A stretch of DNA of 19,154 bases from contig JAAZNS010000030.1 of NCBI GenBank assembly GCA_012798185.1, positions 1 through 19,154 of the forward strand, read 5' to 3'. The notes beneath the pieces were generated by a model. The model was not told the DNA's origin. It worked only from the letters and a program-made list of their open reading frames with translations, and did not search any database. Within the stretch, counting starts at the first letter, position 1. Every line of letters begins with the position of its first letter. The stretch comes from Chloroflexota bacterium. GTDB taxonomy: Bacteria > Chloroflexota > Anaerolineae > Anaerolineales > UBA4823. This document shows, one piece after another, positions 9,212 to 15,754 of this stretch. A program made the translations under genes and the position numbers.

Positions 9212-9287
9212 GTAACTGCACAAGTTGGGGGAAATAGTGCTGAATGTCTCAAATTCGAGAACCCGCCCAAACTGGCAGAGCAATTAC
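9212..9287 (-). repeat. Interspersed inverted-terminus element, copy B
   Basis: This copy starts GTAACTGC and ends GCAATTAC, so its terminal repeats match at 7 of 8 positions. It aligns to copy A at 471-552, with the conserved half adjoining the pfkA stop codon. The central 9-bp hairpin of copy A has been lost here through a small deletion. The flanking octamers aaaataat (9204-9211) and aaaattat (9288-9295) match at 7 of 8 positions, which could be a target-site duplication. In AT-rich DNA that is weak support. Confidence 0.65.
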
Positions 9288-9294
9288 AAAATTA

Positions 9295-10494
9295 TTATCC
9301 CTCCATGATAAACATGGGTTTCATTTCGATGCTTTGATAATTGGGGCGGTATCTTTCTTTGTTGTAATGTTTTTCCACATCGACAACTTTTTTGGTCTCG
9401 ACGATGACTTCAATGGGTACATTATCATAACGCCCATTCTTTAACACAACTAACCTGCCGTGAATACCTTTGGTGATTAAATCCAATGCCAGGTTTCCAT
9501 AGGCAGTGGCAACAATTGAGTCAATAGCATCGGGATCTCCAGCACGTACAAAATATCCCAATTTTTGATTGATTACATCGACCTTTTTACCCCGATTATA
9601 TTTGGGGGATAATTCTACGATTTTTGCAGAGACGAGATCGCCAATACCGCCCAGCTTGGCATGACCAAAGGCATCGGTTGTCTTATCCTTAAAAACCATT
9701 TCACCGCCTTCGAACATGGCGCCTTCTGAAACAAGCACAATGGAATACTTGCTGGGGTTATTCCTCCGGTCTTCACTCAATAACTCGGTAAGGTGCTCGA
9801 TATTGAATTTGTACTCGGGGATAACACAGCGATTAGCTGCACCAGCCAGGGTAGGCAACATGGCGGTGAACCCGGCGTATCGCCCGAATACTTCTAATAC
9901 CATGAAACGTTCGTGCGACCCTCCAATTGTGCGCAAATTGTTGGTTAAAGAAATCGTGCGGGTGACGCAGGTGCTAAAACCAAGACAGTAGTCGGTTCCG
10001 GGAACATCGTTATCCATTGTTTTAGGGATGGCAACGATTTTCACGCCCTCCTGATATAAACGCACTGCATAGCTCAGCGTATCATCACCCCCGATAGGTA
10101 TCAGGTAATCGACGCCCAAGAATTTCAAATTTTTCACCACTTCCTGGGTGATATCATTCACCGGTTCGGTATATTTTTCTTTCAGATGATCGGGCAGGTC
10201 TTCCTTTTTTATCCGGCTGGGATTGGTTCGGGAAGTATGCAAAAACGTTCCGCCGGTGCGTCCGGCTTTATTGACTTCTTCTTCGGTAAGAATTTGGTAG
10301 CACTCACTGTTATCTGCTTTTGAATCTCGAATCAAATTTGAAATTCCAGCCCAGCCGCGTAATAATCCAATAACAGTATAACCTTCATCAATTGCCCGAA
10401 TGGTTGTTGCACGAATAGCTGGATTTAAACCGGGAACATCACCGCCTCCGGTTAATATTGCTATCACTCCTCTTTTCGATTTAATCTGAGACAT
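9295..10494 (-). CDS. pfkA: 6-phosphofructokinase, pyrophosphate-type signature
   Basis: Phosphorylates fructose 6-phosphate to fructose 1,6-bisphosphate in glycolysis. The 399-residue product has the substrate loops TGGGDVPGLN (15-24), PIGGDDTL (133-140), PKTMDND (157-163) and MVLEVFGRYAG (198-208). In this family GGDG with PGTIDND marks ATP enzymes. GGDD with a lysine in PKTxDND is the signature of pyrophosphate-dependent enzymes, whose reaction is reversible. PPi use is therefore inferred from D138 and K158. The ATG at 10494 follows a good GGAGG (10505-10501) by 6 bases. The gene lies about 200 bases downstream of the acyl-CoA mutase gene on the same strand, with a TATAAT box between them suggesting its own promoter. 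Confidence 0.93.
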   Translation of the reverse strand: MSQIKSKRGVIAILTGGGDVPGLNPAIRATTIRAIDEGYTVIGLLRGWAGISNLIRDSKADNSECYQILTEEEVNKAGRTGGTFLHTSRTNPSRIKKEDLPDHLKEKYTEPVNDITQEVVKNLKFLGVDYLIPIGGDDTLSYAVRLYQEGVKIVAIPKTMDNDVPGTDYCLGFSTCVTRTISLTNNLRTIGGSHERFMVLEVFGRYAGFTAMLPTLAGAANRCVIPEYKFNIEHLTELLSEDRRNNPSKYSIVLVSEGAMFEGGEMVFKDKTTDAFGHAKLGGIGDLVSAKIVELSPKYNRGKKVDVINQKLGYFVRAGDPDAIDSIVATAYGNLALDLITKGIHGRLVVLKNGRYDNVPIEVIVETKKVVDVEKHYNKERYRPNYQSIEMKPMFIMEG

Positions 10495-10521
10495 TATGGA
10501 CCTCCAAAAAAATGAAATAAA

Positions 10522-10537
10522 ATCAAGAAACCTTGAT
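10522..10537 (-). promoter_or_regulatory. Small hairpin and T-run in the pfkA leader
   Basis: On the minus strand ATCAAG and CTTGAT form a 6-bp stem with a 4-base loop. T-rich sequence ending in a run of seven T follows, immediately before the GGAGG of pfkA. It could be a weak terminator for the upstream mutase transcript or a leader attenuator. The stem is short and AT-rich. Confidence 0.25.
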
Positions 10538-10648
10538 AATTTCGATAAATATTAGTAAATACTCAGCCTGCTTGGGTGTGCTTCCAAATTTATATTGCGG
10601 GGCTTTTTCACCATGGCTAGAGCAGATATACGGATTATTAAAGCATGT

Positions 10649-10654
10649 ATTATA
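10649..10654 (-). promoter_or_regulatory. Possible pfkA -10 box
   Basis: A perfect TATAAT on the minus strand lies about 155 bases upstream of the pfkA start, in the 201-bp gap after the mutase stop. The best -35 at a 17-base spacing is TCCGCA, a poor match, so support rests on the -10 alone. Confidence 0.35.
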
Positions 10655-10695
10655 CAACTTTATAAAAATTGTGCGGAAAAATCTTCGCTAAGTTT

Positions 10696-12375
10696 TCAAA
10701 TCCAGGCAGGTTCATGGTAGATTCCAAACACAGTTTTCATTACACCCACAATGTCACCCAGAGTTGCATGAGCGCGCACGGCATCGAGAATAAATGGCAT
10801 AACGTTTTCCGTCCCTTGGCAAGCAATTCGCAAACGATCCAGTGTCTGACCGACCATTCCGGCATCACGGGTTTTTCGTACATCTTCAAGGCGCTGTTTT
10901 TGACGACCATATCCCTCAGGGTCCATCGTCAGGATAGGTATGGATAATGGCTTATCATCCTGAAAAGCGTTGACGCCAACGATAGTGCGTATATTTTGAT
11001 CGATTTCGGACTGATAACGATATGCAGAATCGGAAATCTCGCGTTGGAAGAATCCTTTTTCGATGGCGGGCAATACCCCGCCTAATTCATCGATCCTCCG
11101 AAAATAATCATAAGCTTGACTCTCGATCCGATTGGTTAGTGATTCCACGAAATATGATCCACCCATAGGGTCTACTGTATTGGCGACACCTGTTTCTTCC
11201 GCAATAATCTGCTGTGTGCGTAAGGCGATTGTTGCAGCATGTTCGGAGGGTAATGCCAGGGCTTCATCCATGCTGTTGGTGTGAAGGGATTGGGTACCTC
11301 CGAGCACCGCTGCCAGAGCCTGGATAGCCACCCGTACGATGTTGTTTTCGGGTTGCTGCGAGGTCAATGAAACGCCGGCAGTCTGAGTGTGAAAACGCAT
11401 CAGCCAGGAGCGAGGGTTTTTTGCTCCAAAGGTATGACGCATCTGCTGCGCCCAGATACGCCGCGCTGCCCGGTATTTAGCAATTTCCTCAAAAAAATCA
11501 TTATGGGCATTGAAGAAAAACGAAAGGCGCGGGGCAAAGCGATCAATATCTAATCCTTTTAGAATTGACCAGCGAACATATTCCATACCATCGGCTAAGG
11601 TAAACGCCAGTTCCTGGGCTGCAGTTGCACCGGCTTCGCGAATGTGATAACCAGAAATGCTGACCGTATTCCATTGAGGGACGCTTTGCGTGCCGAATTC
11701 AATGGTATCTACCACCAGGCGCATGGAAGGCTGCGGCGGGAAGATAAACTCCTTTTGGGCGATAAACTCCTTGAGTATATCGTTTTGGATGGTACCGCGC
11801 AGCTGCTCGGGACGCACACCTTGTTTTTCGGCTGCTGCAATATACATAGCCCAAATCACCGCAGCGGGAGAATTAATGGTCATACTGGAAGAGATTTTAT
11901 CCAGCGGAATTCCTTCCAGCAATAATTCCATGTCTTTTAATGATGAAATAGCTACGCCGCATTTACCGAATTCACCCAACGCTTCGGGAGCATCGCTGTC
12001 GTATCCCATGAGTGTGGGTAAATCGAAGGCAATAGAAAGCCCGGTTTGTCCTTTATCTAATAAATACTTGAAGCGGGCATTGGTCTCTTCAGCAGATCCA
12101 AATCCGGCGAACATGCGCATAGTCCACAAACGGCTGCGATGCATGGTGGGGTGGATGCCGCGCGTAAAGGGGAACGCACCGGGAAAACCAAGTCTCTCAA
12201 GGTAGTTGTTGCCATCCAGATCCAGCGGGCTATAGAGACGTTGAACGGGTTCAGAAGATGCGGTGATGAATTCTTTTTTTCGTTCCGGTAATTGCGCCAA
12301 ACTAGTTTTTAGGCAGGTATTTTCCCACTCTTCCTGCTTACGGCGCAGGTTTTCTATTTCTTGCGAGTCGAACAT
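10696..12375 (-). CDS. B12-dependent acyl-CoA mutase large subunit, isobutyryl-CoA mutase-like
   Basis: Catalytic TIM-barrel subunit of an adenosylcobalamin mutase. It lacks the B12-binding domain (no DxHxxG), so it needs a separate small subunit, which is not in this window. Hallmarks are GTIQNDILKEF, ISGYHIREAGATA, FAPRLSFFFNAHNDF and TQSLHTNSMDEALALP. The frame is open from an ATG at 12390, but GGAGG at 12388-12384 sits 8 bases before a second ATG at 12375, so I use that start (559 residues). With that numbering, and from my recall of Propionibacterium methylmalonyl-CoA mutase, the positions of Tyr89, Arg207 and His244 are F89, Q207 and H244, with identical spacing. Phe plus Gln is the pattern reported for isobutyryl-CoA mutase. 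Automatic annotation would probably say methylmalonyl-CoA mutase. The family is certain and the substrate is inferred. Confidence 0.85.
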   Translation of the reverse strand: MFDSQEIENLRRKQEEWENTCLKTSLAQLPERKKEFITASSEPVQRLYSPLDLDGNNYLERLGFPGAFPFTRGIHPTMHRSRLWTMRMFAGFGSAEETNARFKYLLDKGQTGLSIAFDLPTLMGYDSDAPEALGEFGKCGVAISSLKDMELLLEGIPLDKISSSMTINSPAAVIWAMYIAAAEKQGVRPEQLRGTIQNDILKEFIAQKEFIFPPQPSMRLVVDTIEFGTQSVPQWNTVSISGYHIREAGATAAQELAFTLADGMEYVRWSILKGLDIDRFAPRLSFFFNAHNDFFEEIAKYRAARRIWAQQMRHTFGAKNPRSWLMRFHTQTAGVSLTSQQPENNIVRVAIQALAAVLGGTQSLHTNSMDEALALPSEHAATIALRTQQIIAEETGVANTVDPMGGSYFVESLTNRIESQAYDYFRRIDELGGVLPAIEKGFFQREISDSAYRYQSEIDQNIRTIVGVNAFQDDKPLSIPILTMDPEGYGRQKQRLEDVRKTRDAGMVGQTLDRLRIACQGTENVMPFILDAVRAHATLGDIVGVMKTVFGIYHEPAWI

Positions 12376-12383
12376 AGATGTTT

Positions 12384-12388
12384 CCTCC
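12384..12388 (-). promoter_or_regulatory. Shine-Dalgarno that decides the mutase start
   Basis: GGAGG on the minus strand overlaps the first in-frame ATG (12390) and lies 8 bases before the second ATG (12375). A ribosome site cannot serve the codon it overlaps, so the downstream ATG is the likely start and the first five codons are probably untranslated. Confidence 0.7.
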
Positions 12389-12436
12389 ATAATGTTGCTG
12401 TGTAATTCTCCCGATTACAAAGCAACAAGTATAAGA

Positions 12437-12445
12437 ATTATAGCA
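12437..12445 (-). promoter_or_regulatory. Extended -10 promoter of the acyl-CoA mutase gene
   Basis: TGCTATAAT on the minus strand is an extended -10 box with no good -35 at 16-18 bases. It lies about 60 bases before the mutase start. It is back-to-back with the tRNA-Glu promoter, whose -35 starts 26 bases away. Confidence 0.5.
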
Positions 12446-12470
12446 TGGAGAATACCAAAAACGAAATTTG

Positions 12471-12500
12471 TTGACGTAGGGGATTAATACATGGTAGAAT
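12471..12500 (+). promoter_or_regulatory. Promoter of the tRNA-Glu gene
   Basis: TTGACG (12471-12476), an 18-base spacer and TAGAAT (12495-12500) match the vegetative consensus at five of six positions each. Transcription would start near 12507, ten bases before the mature tRNA. Confidence 0.65.
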
Positions 12501-12516
12501 GTTTGCGCTTTGTGCC

Positions 12517-12589
12517 GCCCCCATCGTCTAGCGGCCCAGGACGTGGCCCTCTCAAGGCCAAAACACGAGTTCGAACCTCGTTGGGGGCA
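12517..12589 (+). tRNA. tRNA-Glu, anticodon CTC
   Basis: A 73-nt cloverleaf can be folded by eye. The acceptor stem is GCCCCCA/TGGGGGC with discriminator A. The D arm starts GTC and closes with GAC, and the anticodon arm is TGGCC-CTCTCAA-GGCCA. A 4-base variable loop and the T arm ACGAG-TTCGAAC-CTCGT complete it. Loop CTCTCAA gives anticodon CTC, reading GAG (Glu). CCA is not encoded. It is the last intact chromosomal gene before the decayed island, a usual position for integrated elements, though I found no duplicated tRNA 3' end downstream. Confidence 0.95.
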
Positions 12590-12599
12590 CTTACCAAGG

Positions 12600-12716
12600 C
12601 TCATCTCGAACTGCATGACATTGCAGTGGAAGAGTTTTTTGAATTGTTACGATTTGATAAGCGTGACAAACTCTCAGAACTCCCAAACGAATTGTTACGA
12701 GAATGTTCGAGATGAG
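12600..12716. repeat. 12-bp perfect inverted repeat between tRNA-Glu and the island
   Basis: CTCATCTCGAAC (12600-12611) is repeated inverted as GTTCGAGATGAG (12705-12716). Between the arms are a 6-bp hairpin ACTGCA/TGCAGT (12610-12627) and a 12-bp direct repeat GAATTGTTACGA (12641-12652 and 12689-12700). The right arm contains the probable ATG (12712) of the broken helix-turn-helix gene. It may be an operator or the remains of an element end; its function is unknown. Confidence 0.55.
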
Positions 12717-12980
12717 TGCTTTAAATACCCAAATTCCTATTAATCTTTCAACTTATCAAGTATAGTCAACTATATCTCCGTTCAATCTGCAAAAGAGATA
12801 TCAGGATATAACGCCCAATATATAAGGCGATTATTGCTTGGCGGAAAACTTCAAGGCGTCAAGGGAGGTCAGGTTTGGTTGATAGATTTACCTACTTTGA
12901 AGTCTTATTTATTCAATGCCATTAATTCAAATGATCCTCGTTGTGGACCAAAAGGATTTTTGCAACCCCTTTTTAGGCTA
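12712..12980 (+). pseudogene. Broken small helix-turn-helix (excisionase/MerR-like) gene
   Basis: From ATG 12712 the frame reads MSALNTQIPINLSTYQV and stops at TAG 12763-12765. Shifted by one base loss near that point, translation continues with VNYISVQSAKEISGYNAQY and then IRRLLLGGKLQG and WLIDLPTLKSYL. This is the typical layout of a small excisionase-like DNA-binding domain: helix-turn-helix, then a 'GKL.g.k...WLID...L..YL' wing. The shifted frame has no ATG, GTG or TTG before TTG 12834, which falls inside the domain, so I read the gene as broken. The frame runs on without a stop into the actin-like gene, so the end given is approximate. Such genes often accompany plasmid or integrative-element partition genes, as here. 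The exact role is unknown. Confidence 0.6.
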
Positions 12981-13052
12981 GTATATTTTTTATTGATCGA
13001 TGTAAGCGATTGTAAACAACCATTGTATACGGATGTAAACAGGAGGCTTATC

Positions 13053-14092
13053 ATAAGGGTGCTAGTTCTTGATGCAGGAAATTATATTATCAAAGCAAAG
13101 ATTGCATGGCGGGAGAATAGTGAGATTGCATATCCTCATGCATTCAAACCACTAACCGAAGTGGAATATTCCAGCATTGTGTTCCGATCCGGTAAACAGA
13201 ATTCTCTGAAAGATTATATTCGAATTAACGGAAAACCTTACGTGATAGGGGATAGTACTGAGAGGCATGGTATTAATACTCTACGCACAGGTTCAAATCG
13301 TTACACACGAGATTATTTTGGAATATTTGTCGCTGCAATGATAGGGCGTTTCTATGAGCGCGGAATGGAAATATCAATATTTGGAAGTCATCCCCTAAGT
13401 GATGCTATTTATCGTGAAGACTTTATGAAACCAGTGATTGGCAATTGGTATATGGAAGTGGGTATTCATGAAAGAAAATTCAGGGTTTGCTACGCTAATA
13501 CTTTAGATGTATCTGTAAAGGGCTTGATGAATGTTATCTTGACCAAAGAAGGTCAACATTGCAACATACAGAATAAAATTGTGGTCGATCATTGGTAATT
13601 GATATTGGCGGTTTCATGACAGATTGGATCACAGTTAATCCCGGTGGGAAGGTGGATTATCGCCTGGCTCGGAGTTTACCAATGGGAATTCAGAATGTCG
13701 TCTCTGATTTTGAGGTGAGTTTTCGGGCGAACAACTTGCAAGCGGTCAAGGATAATCCGGTGCTACCGCTTGAGCGTGTCCAGAGAGCCATTGTAACCGG
13801 TGTCTTTGGGGGCGGAGGGCGTCGCTACCCCTGTGAAAAGGAAGTCAAAGAGGCAACGAATATGTTGATCAACCGTATTTTAGATACCTACCAACGGGTT
13901 GCGGGTGGGGTGTTGAGTTGGGAGGCAATCATCTTGACCAGCGGTGGGAGTGGGTTGCTCCACAAACGATAGTTGCCGATATTAAACCACGAACGGGTTA
14001 TCCTGTCAGATGATCTGGAAAGCATCCATTTAGCAAATGTCCGCGGTGGATTGAAGTTATGGTGGTTGTATGAGCCATTGAAAGTATTTTGA
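13053..14092 (+). pseudogene. ParM/StbA-like actin-family ATPase, degraded
   Basis: Plasmid-partition-type actin homologue, about 346 codons before decay. A strong AGGAGG (13041-13046) stands 6 bases before ATA AGG GTG, where ATG is expected (ATA at 13053), so the start codon seems lost. GTG 13059 might still serve. The N-terminal phosphate motif is VLVLDAGNYIIKAKIA. The frame breaks near 13590 (VVDHW then stop) and resumes one base out with VIDIGGFMTDWI, the phosphate-2 motif. Next comes the adenosine motif AIILTSGGSGLL. TAG at 13970-13972 interrupts the same frame, which then continues with LANVRGGLKLWWLYE to TGA 14090-14092. Three lesions make a functional product very unlikely. Together with the upstream helix-turn-helix fragment it suggests a relic of a plasmid or integrated conjugative element. 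Confidence 0.75.
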
Positions 14093-14093
14093 G

Positions 14094-14655
14094 TAAAGTA
14101 TATGCGTGAACTTTTTCAGCGATTTGCTGTGTAATTGGGTAACATAAGATGCGTGTGAGTGGAAATTCCGCGAAAGCTATAAGAAGCGGAATCTCCAATT
14201 CTTCCGCCGATTCAATCGCGGGATCCCAAACTCCAACGTCTATATGGAAACTCGTAAAAGCCCTTCCATCCCCAAAATGCTCGTATGGGAAATCGTAATC
14301 CACCAAAACCTTGGTTAGGTTGTACTTCATTGGTTTCAATTTCAAATTGAAACCAATCACCAAGATCAATTATTCCGGCATTTCTCAAAGATGATAGAAT
14401 AACGCGCTCTTCAACAGGAACTAGCACATTAATATCTTTTGTTGTTCTTGCTTTGTCAACTAATCGCAATTGAATAGCAAAACCCCCTTTGGGTATTCAT
14501 ATCCCAGGTTGGAATTTTACCAATCGGGCAAGAAAGCGGTCGAACGCCACTGTTTTACGTAAGCGAACTAACAGAATATTTGAACTCAAACTATTGGATC
14601 GCGAACGATCTTCTAAAGCCCGTCGAAATGCTCCGCCACTTTGATAGTGTGTCAT
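14094..14655 (-). pseudogene. AbiEii-type nucleotidyltransferase toxin, degraded
   Basis: Toxin half of an AbiE (type IV toxin-antitoxin) phage-defence pair. ATG 14655 overlaps the abiEi stop (ATGA), and the product starts MTHYQSGGAFRRALEDRSR. At 14499-14497 a TGA replaces what is probably Trp before IPKGGFAIQLR, the KGG motif. The same frame continues through KARTTKDINVLV, where the family normally has TxDID and the second Asp is here Asn. About one extra base in the AAAA/CCCC run (14270-14277) shifts the frame. The continuation reads FGDGRAFTSFHIDVGVWDP and then IAEKVHAYT. Family homology ends at 14097, five bases from the actin-like stop codon, so roughly the last third of the toxin is missing. 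The toxin is almost certainly dead. Confidence 0.8.
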
Positions 14656-15239
14656 TTAATCTCACTATCGAGAATATTTCCGATGATGCACAGAACATCT
14701 GTACGCCGGTGAAATGCCATTGACCGTATCTTATCTTTACTGATCAATCCTTGCCTAATTCCTTTATGTATAGCCTTTCTGATCTGTTCTTCTCCTAATC
14801 CACTAGCTGCTACATCGATAATGGTTCTATCTGCAGTGGTAACAGGAAGTCCTTCCCGATGTGTTATTTCATCAGGATTTTGCCGGTTTGTATACAGTCG
14901 GATACCTTTTCGACGTCTTGATCCGGTGCGAGGCATGATAACATGAACTTCGCTTGGGAGAATATCCGATAGATTATTGAGATAAAGTGCACTCTCATGA
15001 GAAATAACTGAATCCCAACCAGTCTTAAGCCAGGCAACAAAGAGATCCTCGAAGGGAGAGCCTGAAAACTGTACCAGCCGATAGATGCCACGGTGAACGC
15101 GAGAAAATTTACCGGTGGTTACATAGTAATAGAGACGCTCCTTGGAAAAATCTGCTGAATGAGCTTGATTAGCTGTGAAGTACCCTGCCTGGTTTTCTGC
15201 GATACTATAGAGATAATTATGATCTGGTTGGATTTTCAT
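14652..15239 (-). CDS. AbiEi-family antitoxin/transcriptional repressor
   Basis: Antitoxin of an AbiE abortive-infection system. In studied AbiE loci this protein represses its own operon and counteracts the AbiEii toxin. The product is 195 residues. The N-terminal winged-helix region (about 1-55) contains AGYFTANQAHSADFSKERL and then VHRGIYRL. The C-terminal antitoxin domain has SHESALYLNNLSDILPSEVH, GLPVTTADRTIIDVAASG and a final helical segment. The frame is intact and its stop overlaps the toxin start by ATGA, indicating translational coupling. No strong Shine-Dalgarno precedes ATG 15239. A 10-bp inverted repeat surrounds the start and may be the autoregulatory operator. The antitoxin survives although its toxin is broken, so it may be an orphan regulator or simply not yet decayed. 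Confidence 0.85.
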   Translation of the reverse strand: MKIQPDHNYLYSIAENQAGYFTANQAHSADFSKERLYYYVTTGKFSRVHRGIYRLVQFSGSPFEDLFVAWLKTGWDSVISHESALYLNNLSDILPSEVHVIMPRTGSRRRKGIRLYTNRQNPDEITHREGLPVTTADRTIIDVAASGLGEEQIRKAIHKGIRQGLISKDKIRSMAFHRRTDVLCIIGNILDSEIK

Positions 15240-15280
15240 GTGTGCAGAAGGTAAATAAAATGCTTACTTACTGCACACAT
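15238..15280 (-). promoter_or_regulatory. Inverted repeat at the abiEi start, candidate operator
   Basis: ATGTGTGCAG (15238-15247) and CTGCACACAT (15271-15280) are a perfect 10-bp inverted repeat with a 23-bp spacer. The left arm overlaps the first bases of the abiEi start codon. The right arm overlaps a possible -10 box, GATAAT (15284-15279 on the minus strand), which lies 17 bases after TAGTCA. The spacer holds a smaller GTAA/TTAC inverted pair. AbiEi proteins are known to bind inverted repeats in their own promoters, so this is the obvious candidate site. Confidence 0.55.
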
Positions 15281-15577
15281 TATCGTGGATATCATTGAAA
15301 TTGACTAAGGGCAATTTAAAAACGAGGTTCTGTTTGGGAAAATACATTAATATTACTGGTTTATATTGCTCTGCATCTTGTTTTCATAGATTAAATGATA
15401 GACACAACAATATTTTTTGAAATTCTTTTTTTGCAAAGATAAGGGGTGAATTTTCAATATGATAAACCAGTCAGTTAATAAATTTTGGATAGTGATACTT
15501 AGATTCAGCTAATGAAAAAACATCATAGGTTTTTATAGCTTGTAAGGTCTTATATTAAGAGTTGATAATGGTGCGTG

Positions 15578-15605
15578 TTGTGCTAATCTCTTTTTGTGCT
15601 AAAAT
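15578..15605 (+). promoter_or_regulatory. Candidate promoter of the FG-GAP gene
   Basis: TTGTGC (15578-15583), a 16-base spacer and TAAAAT (15600-15605) with an upstream TGC (extended -10). The leader would be about 145 bases. The -35 matches only three of six bases, so this rests on the extended -10. Confidence 0.35.
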
Positions 15606-15711
15606 CAATACAAATATCCTATTTCCCGCAACTTCATTCCCGACTTTTACAAGTTTTTTTAATTAAATATCTGCAAAATTGATTTATACATTTTCAACAA
15701 TGTTGTATCAG

Positions 15712-15739
15712 AAGGGTTTCTGAGCATTGAGAAACCTTT
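15712..15739 (+). promoter_or_regulatory. 10-bp hairpin directly before the FG-GAP ribosome site
   Basis: AAGGGTTTCT (15712-15721) pairs with AGAAACCTTT (15730-15739) through one G-U pair, with an 8-base loop. It ends 4 bases before GGAGG (15744-15748), which is 6 bases from ATG 15755. It could protect the 5' end of the mRNA or modulate ribosome access. Confidence 0.4.
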
Positions 15740-15754
15740 CAAAGGAGGTAATCG

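Larger units (their letters stand above)
15281..15754. other. AT-rich intergenic region between abiEi and the FG-GAP gene
   Basis: About 470 bp of very AT-rich DNA with no convincing open frame. It contains the upstream promoter side of abiEi, a candidate promoter for the FG-GAP gene (15578-15605) with a 9-bp direct repeat TTGTGCTAA (15578-15586 and 15594-15602), and a hairpin abutting the FG-GAP ribosome site. I see no RNA gene or mobile element in the rest. Confidence 0.5.

Noticed and set aside
11690..12205. 171-codon plus-strand open frame inside the acyl-CoA mutase gene
   Set aside because: It is antisense to a strongly conserved gene, has no ribosome site and no recognisable motif.
12376..12470. 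Cobalamin riboswitch before the B12-dependent mutase
   Set aside because: The leader is only about 55 bases and shows no B12-box; it is too short for the aptamer.
12491..12715. Open frame running through the tRNA-Glu gene
   Set aside because: The first half is tRNA sequence. The second half (about 38 codons) matches no family I know and has no start of its own.
12834..13598. A single 254-codon gene starting at TTG 12834
   Set aside because: The frame joins the end of a helix-turn-helix domain to an actin-like N-terminus that has its own strong ribosome site at 13041-13046. It is an accidental fusion of two relics.
14212..14469. Two small separate minus-strand genes (13998-14369 and 14212-14469)
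   Set aside because: Read together with the frame from ATG 14655 they form one AbiEii-type protein interrupted by a nonsense codon and a frameshift.
12571..15300. Duplicated tRNA 3' end (att site) flanking the island
   Set aside because: The best match to the tRNA 3' end that I found is only about 8 bases (CCTCGTTG near 12940), which is within chance.
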